Shown: positions 63,401 to 64,000 of the stretch, piece after piece
How positions within the stretch are numbered: the first letter of the stretch is position 1
Layout of the letters: the number at the start of each line of letters is the position of its first letter
Origin: Planctomycetaceae bacterium
GTDB lineage: Bacteria; Planctomycetota; Planctomycetia; Pirellulales; Pirellulaceae
Direction: 5' to 3'
Length of the DNA: 64,000 nt
Assembly (NCBI GenBank): GCA_002717145.1
Contig: PBCP01000013.1
Location: forward strand, 1-64,000
Translations under genes and position numbers: made by a program
The notes under the pieces: model-generated
What the model saw: only the letters and a program-made list of their open reading frames with translations
Told to the model about the DNA's origin: nothing
Database searches by the model: none

Positions 63401-64000
63401 ATGAGTGGTCGATGAAGCACATCCATCGCCTGATTATGAATTCGGCAGTGTATCAGCAGAGTAGTACTTTCAATGCGCAGAAATTTGAGGCGGATCCCGA
63501 AAATAATTTGTTATGGCGAATGAATCGTCGTCGTCTTGAAGTGGAACCATGGCGGGATGGCTTATTAGCTGTTTCCGGTGAACTTCAATTAGACATGGGA
63601 GGGCCATCTGCGGAGTTGGATAATGCAGGCAATAAGCGTCGAACTTTGTATGGTTTTATCAGCCGTCACCGCCTAAATGAGTTACTTCGATTATTTGACT
63701 TCCCGGATCCCAATATTACGGCTGCAGCCCGACCTGTTACCACAGTTCCTCTGCAGCAGTTGTTCGTATTGAATAGTGATTTTATGATGAATCGAGCCCG
63801 TGCTCTTAGCGTCCGCGTTCGTAGTGAAATGGAAGGATCCATCGAAGAAAAGATAAAGCAGGTTTTTGAGTTGTTGTATGGCCGAGTGCCAGAGGATGCC
63901 GATATTCTTCTCGGCAAGCAGTTTCTCGAAGCCGTTGGTAGTGAATCCGGTATGGAAAACGCTTGGGATCAGTATTCATTAGCGTTGTTAAGTGCCAATG
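60433..64000 (+). CDS. Cytochrome c protein with PSC1, DUF1549, NPCBM-like and DUF1553 domains, cut by the window end
   Basis: A frame open from ATG 60433 (or 60436) to the window end, 1189 codons, stopping at LALLSAN, a few residues short of the usual end. After a signal peptide (about 1-24) the haem site CYSCH is at 48-52. DUF1549 follows from about 165 to 375 with the CARCHDHKYDPI motif (second CxxCH). Residues about 595-800 form an inserted domain resembling NPCBM, a carbohydrate-binding module (HSNALVTFDL and beta-rich surroundings). DUF1553 begins near 920. No strong ribosome binding site is seen. It probably acts on the cell surface on a glycan-linked substrate. Confidence 0.9.
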   Translation, partial: MMRAVNKASFSLLVLILLSGILHAEEKQDPAQIEFFETKIRPVLVQHCYSCHSLESDSVKGGYLLDSRKAIRQGGDSGAGIVPGEPEESLLLSAMKYESFEMPPKGKLPEQVIKDFETWIKNGAVDPREGGQVIIRSSIDYAKAAEFWAFKKPVAHTVPDVKQDQWVKTEIDRFVLAKLESNLMQPGAAADKRTLIRRAYYDLIGLPPTPEQIQVFLNDQSSEAFSRVIDELLASEHYGERWGRYWLDVARYGEDQAHTFKARKYPRGYLYRDWVVQSFNKDMPYNTFVKYQVAGDLIEGGDQHERIAALGLFALGPVYYAENVEKAKAAADEWDDRIDTVSRGVLGLTVSCARCHDHKYDPISTSDYYGLAGLFASTNYQERPVVSAEVVQSRKAKDQAVKDKELEINRVLVEVGRDLRPSLTSEIPKYVVASFKFLERRKVENDNKKNYAAVLKESGLSETLLKRWVALLQMKNKRQRSEHPQFAAWFAWVDTLPGDKDQSADESLIAKATELGDALQQQLESKLADREKLFKLFGENVAFVKQEDVAKVRPGVIPLGNLFDDGKTVPLDGALASDALGAVAEPTDLGILKTAFGWGERIHIGPEIDFDFVHLGADTNAYGKVTNDAWLDRNGISTRGQGYTSAGKRDEQGIGMHSNALVTFDLDEIRKAGLLPQDQAFRFKVDRAGLNDDVRNSNASAHLAVIMSRPHKDKKVMDAILAGYVNGQKMQITYSDFTYYFTGVIPPEVKGDGQFFEMDLEVPAEARFITLVTTGAGNPNDNTISSDHAVWSGVRLELDPLPNEETADVEISKADLMNETLRQDATLLSLMLYEEGLLALPPNEVEGRLEGTPKERIVTLREDHSQLKKEAEAIQILNAHSLTEGNAQDLPIYLAGDPGKKGDIAKRANLAIFTDGEKVPYEPQGSGRLEFANSIASDDNPLTARVMVNRIWAGHFGKGLVGTLSNFGTLGERPTHPHLLDYLAVEFMKNEWSMKHIHRLIMNSAVYQQSSTFNAQKFEADPENNLLWRMNRRRLEVEPWRDGLLAVSGELQLDMGGPSAELDNAGNKRRTLYGFISRHRLNELLRLFDFPDPNITAAARPVTTVPLQQLFVLNSDFMMNRARALSVRVRSEMEGSIEEKIKQVFELLYGRVPEDADILLGKQFLEAVGSESGMENAWDQYSLALLSAN

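Noticed and set aside
1-64000. tRNA genes, CRISPR arrays, insertion sequences or prophage genes
   Set aside because: I looked for cloverleaf-like arms with a GGTTCGAATCC-type loop, regular repeats, transposase and phage proteins and found none I could support.

Overview
The window looks like chromosome of a Planctomycetota bacterium, probably from the Planctomycetaceae side of the phylum. The evidence is the gene families: two large secreted cytochrome c proteins of the PSC1/DUF1549/DUF1553 type, a DUF1501 protein, DUF1571, DUF1080 and ASPIC/UnbV proteins, two sulfatases, ExbB/ExbD with TPR proteins, and moderate GC content. This is inferred from family content only; no rRNA is present. I saw no tRNA gene, CRISPR array, insertion sequence or prophage.

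Layout. 1-2.35 kb: a sodium:solute symporter with its small DUF3311 partner. 2.65-10.02 kb: a tight five-gene operon on the minus strand combining a radical SAM enzyme, a zinc-ribbon membrane protein, a squalene-hopene-cyclase-like class II terpene cyclase, a DUF116/polyprenyl synthase fusion and a chorismate-lyase-like protein. This is the best candidate here for an undescribed pathway. 10.2-17.7 kb: a 32-residue very basic protein, a FabZ-like hotdog protein, TrmB, a long PurF-like enzyme, NagB, a degenerate NagB fused to a PIG-L deacetylase, and ProB. 17.7-24.1 kb: a six-gene minus-strand operon in which ExbB and two ExbD proteins sit with two TPR proteins and a von Willebrand A protein whose single membrane helix carries the TonB-type SxxxH motif. 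24.4-25.9 kb: peptide deformylase and methionyl-tRNA formyltransferase.

26-43.4 kb is a catabolic, mostly secreted region: a Gfo/Idh/MocA oxidoreductase, a DUF1501/cytochrome pair, a 2-hydroxyacid dehydrogenase, a sulfatase-esterase fusion, a tandem alpha/beta hydrolase, a DUF1080 protein and a beta-lactamase-fold hydrolase with a DUF1080-like tail. Together they suggest attack on sulfated or esterified polysaccharides. 43.4-48 kb: a methyltransferase, an acetyltransferase and a complete DNA topoisomerase VI (B then A), which is rare in bacteria. 48.3-54.4 kb: small secreted proteins, an esterase-like hydrolase, a FIST sensor protein with a secreted YHS-like protein, a leucine-rich-repeat lipoprotein and a DUF1571 protein. 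54.4-60.2 kb: a sulfatase, a TPR lipoprotein, an ASPIC/UnbV lipoprotein and an unknown secreted protein. 60.4-64 kb: a second cytochrome protein carrying an inserted NPCBM-like domain and running off the window end.

Most genes sit in short operons with 1-4 base overlaps. Several starts are GTG or TTG with a good ribosome binding site. Functions of individual families are established knowledge; the pathway-level proposals are inference.
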